From Pseudomonas sp. J452 (GTDB taxonomy: Bacteria > Pseudomonadota > Gammaproteobacteria > Pseudomonadales > Pseudomonadaceae): a DNA stretch of 64,000 nt. Below are positions 62,385-64,000 of this stretch, piece by piece. Where the stretch lies: assembly GCF_024666525.1 (NCBI RefSeq), contig NZ_CP088294.1:558001-622000 (forward strand), read 5' to 3'. Within the stretch, counting starts at the first letter, position 1; each line of letters begins with the position of its first letter. The notes beneath the pieces are model-generated. The model was not told the origin of the DNA. It did no database searches and saw only the letters and a list, made by a program, of their open reading frames with translations. The translations under genes were made by a program, and so were the position numbers.

Positions 62385-62524
62385 TGATGCAGGCTGGATC
62401 GGAGCCTGCTGCCCACCTAGGCAAACCCGAATGGGACGATTCTCTTCTTACTTAATGCGTTTGGGATTCCCTGTGCGGATCTCGGCAGTGGGCACCGGCA
62501 CTCCGCGAACAGAGGAGCCTTTAC

Positions 62525-63115
62525 ATGCAACGCATTTACTTGATCCCGCAAGAAGCCATCTCTCGCCTTAAGCAACGTGCTCGCCGCATGAAGCGAGAAA
62601 AAGATATCCCGCATCACGAAGCTCTTGAGATCACAGCCAAGGCCGCTGGATTTGATAACTGGCATCAGGTCGCAGAAGCTGCGGAGAAGTGCAAGCCGAT
62701 TGAGGATGCATACCACCGAGGATTTCTGCTGGCTTTCGACCCATCAGAAGTGCTTGACACAGAGGATGAAGACTCGCCTCTCAAGTGGGAGCCTTATGCT
62801 TTCAACCTTCTGCAAGATCGACTGTTTGAAAACTATGCCAGTCAGCTTGACGAAGAAGATCCTGATGAAAGACCTATTTCGGAGACGCTAGATCCGAGTG
62901 ATCTCCAAGAGTACTTCAGCGATGACTGGGGCAGCATGTACTTCTTCCGACTGAAGCGCTCCAACCAAGTGACCACAATCGAGCAACTCTTGTCGCTCGT
63001 GAGCAAGAACTCGTTTTGGCCTCCACGCTTCGTCTTCTCCAAGGGAAAACTGGTGGATACCTATAGGCAACCAGCGCTGAACGCCAACGGTGAAGTTGTG
63101 GGCATTCGCTTCTAA
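62525..63115 (+). CDS. Unknown 196-residue island protein
   Basis: Good ribosome site (GAGGAGCC) before ATG 62525. The N-terminal 50 residues are very basic and helical (LKQRARRMKREKDIPHHEALEITAKAAGF), then NWHQVAEAAEKC; the rest is acidic with an EDEDSPL and DEEDPDE stretch. The N-terminal module is common in Pseudomonas mobile-element proteins; function unknown. Confidence 0.75.
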   Translation: MQRIYLIPQEAISRLKQRARRMKREKDIPHHEALEITAKAAGFDNWHQVAEAAEKCKPIEDAYHRGFLLAFDPSEVLDTEDEDSPLKWEPYAFNLLQDRLFENYASQLDEEDPDERPISETLDPSDLQEYFSDDWGSMYFFRLKRSNQVTTIEQLLSLVSKNSFWPPRFVFSKGKLVDTYRQPALNANGEVVGIRF

Positions 63116-63197
63116 CGGCAAACAGCCTTAAGTCTGGCCGTGTAGACGCCTACGCAAAACAGCTGCCTGGGTTTAATCATTGATTTGAGAACAAAAG

Positions 63198-63404
63198 CTA
63201 GGCTGGCAATAATTCTTCACGCAAGATTAAAAGCTCCCGCGGCGCGTCGATGCCGATACGAGCGGTTCGGTCGCTGAGCTCTACGACATCAATGTAAATG
63301 CCGCCGGACCTTAGATCATCCAACAGCGCCGCCTCGTCGGCACCCTCCTTAATGCTTAAGCAAAGCCGTTCTCCTTGATGACGCGCGAGCACGAGATAAC
63401 CCAT
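63198..63404 (-). CDS. RsmN/RsmF-type CsrA-family RNA-binding regulator
   Basis: 68 residues starting MGYLVLARHQGERLCLS, with AGGAGGG 10 nt upstream. Matches the RsmN/RsmF subgroup of CsrA proteins, which carries a helical insert between the first strands (here ~20-33). The key arginine of the RNA-binding pocket is kept at position 62 (ILREELL), as in RsmN, along with RIGIDAP. CsrA-family proteins bind GGA motifs near ribosome sites. The longer frame to 63482 has no upstream ribosome site. Confidence 0.85.
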   Translation of the reverse strand: MGYLVLARHQGERLCLSIKEGADEAALLDDLRSGGIYIDVVELSDRTARIGIDAPRELLILREELLPA

Positions 63405-63609
63405 TGTGTTGCCCTCCTTGGATAATGGTTCAAGGAGGTTAGCGCGTTGCGAGAAAAGCGCCATCGGGCCTATGGATTGCACTTCTCATGCTTGTGTTTC
63501 ATGCATCGGATACCGACAGGTAAAATGACTTGTTCGGAACGGGCAGCAGGCCCATGTTCTCGGTCGCTGAAGTAGTCGCCCACTGCCTCTCCTTGCTGGA
63601 ATGGCAAGA

Positions 63610-63813
63610 TCAGTCTTGATGCAATGACGCTTGCCGGCGCTCTTCTTTCTTGACCTCCTCCTGAAACGCCTCATCCAACAAGCTAGGGCGCTTCCTCCAG
63701 GGCTTGCGGTCGGGCTCAGGCTGCGCCGCATAGGTCACGACTTCCCCGCCGTAAACCGCCTCAAACCGTTGCTTCTGGCGCTCAAGCTCAGCGCGCAGTT
63801 CGTCTTTCGTCAT
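63610..63813 (-). CDS. Small hypothetical island protein
   Basis: 67 residues, highly charged, with an N-terminal helix [20 protein letters not shown] and a Pro/Arg-rich middle ([11 protein letters not shown]). Similar small ORFs are common in Pseudomonas islands. No function assigned. The 205 bp between it and the RsmN-like gene show no further gene. Confidence 0.5.
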   Translation of the reverse strand: MTKDELRAELERQKQRFEAVYGGEVVTYAAQPEPDRKPWRKRPSLLDEAFQEEVKKEERRQASLHQD

Positions 63814-64000
63814 GCTCTGCCCTGAAGATTCGGATGATCTGAGATTGCCACACCTTCCGGCCGCCCAGCTTAGGGACCAAGTGGCGATTCACAACTTGGC
63901 TGCTTCCTACGGTGAAGGCAATCCAAGACGTGCGGTGCTGATTGGCGACCCTAGCTGAGGAGTGGAGAGAGAAAGTGACGAACGAACACGCCTGTACTTG
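63788..64000 (-). CDS. Possible partial ORF at the right window edge
   Basis: Open frame entering from the right edge and ending at TGA 63788-63790, overlapping the 63610-63813 gene by 26 bp. The last residues read [20 protein letters not shown], then [18 protein letters not shown]. The WQSQI-type tail could belong to a small DNA-binding protein such as an excisionase, but the evidence is thin. Confidence 0.3.
   Translation of the reverse strand, partial: QVQACSFVTFSLHSSARVANQHRTSWIAFTVGSSQVVNRHLVPKLGGRKVWQSQIIRIFRAEHDERRTAR

Larger units (their letters stand above)
62125..62524. other. 400-bp divergent intergenic region
   Basis: Between the PIN-like operon (minus) and the 62525 gene (plus). 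It contains the LexA box at 62256-62275, a plus-strand promoter at 62355-62384, and a hairpin GCAGGCT/AGCCTGC at 62389-62409. Small open frames inside it (62155-62343, 62359-62571) show no family signal. Confidence 0.55.

Noticed and set aside
62359..62571. 70-codon ORF upstream of the 62525 gene
   Set aside because: Overlaps the promoter/leader and the true start; no ribosome site or motif.
62000..64000. Right-hand attachment repeat (copy of the tRNA 3' end)
   Set aside because: No copy of the T-arm/acceptor sequence found to the right edge.

Overview
The window is a high-GC gammaproteobacterial chromosome segment, almost certainly from a Pseudomonas that is not P. aeruginosa itself. From 1 to about 52.66 kb the gene order matches the P. 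aeruginosa PAO1 backbone as I remember it: argC, hemJ, nitronate monooxygenase, SDR, AAA ATPase, HIT, coq7, speD, OsmC, vfr, trpCDG, trpE, gph, rpe, agtABCD/agtSR, murU/amgK, lptD, surA, pdxA, rsmA(ksgA), apaGH, glpE, prkA-yeaH-spoVR, cca, folK/folB, plsY, tsaD, rpsU-dnaG-rpoD, rmcA and a CAU-anticodon tRNA. The proteins carry clear Pseudomonas signatures (Vfr of 214 aa, LptD of 924 aa, RmcA-type PAS/GGDEF/EAL protein).

Backbone layout. 1-4.6 kb: arginine and heme biosynthesis, detoxification and small oxidoreductases, closed by a 219-bp MITE-like repeat. 4.8-9.8 kb: a Ycf46-like ATPase, nucleotide hydrolase, ubiquinone and spermidine synthesis, and the cAMP regulator Vfr. 10-15.6 kb: tryptophan genes. 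trpGDC lies directly behind trpE with no R/F-pyocin cluster between them, and a Trp-codon leader peptide is embedded in frame at the end of gph. 15.7-23.7 kb: a GABA/5-aminovalerate-type ABC importer and its two-component system. 23.8-35.1 kb: cell-wall recycling, outer-membrane biogenesis (lptD, surA), pyridoxal, rRNA methylation and Ap4A hydrolysis. 35.4-40.3 kb: the prkA-yeaH-spoVR stress cluster. 40.4-43.2 kb: CCA addition, folate and phospholipid genes; a REP palindrome supplies the stop codons of both cca and folK. 43.2-52.6 kb: tsaD, the rpsU-dnaG-rpoD macromolecular-synthesis operon and a c-di-GMP enzyme.

After the tRNA (52579-52655) the character changes. Genes have no housekeeping homologue that I recognise, coding is visibly more AT-rich (most of all 61.07-62.5 kb), and the content is accessory: a TrlF-like PHP/ATPase, a minus-strand three-gene block (PIN-like nuclease, Mrr-like nuclease with a long helical-repeat body, unknown 592-aa protein), an unknown 196-aa protein, an RsmN/RsmF-type CsrA-family regulator and small ORFs. 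This is a tRNA-anchored genomic island that continues past the right edge. The most interesting feature is a near-consensus LexA (SOS) box at 62256-62275 in the promoter region of the three-gene nuclease block, which suggests a DNA-damage-inducible, possibly anti-phage, operon that I cannot match to a named system.
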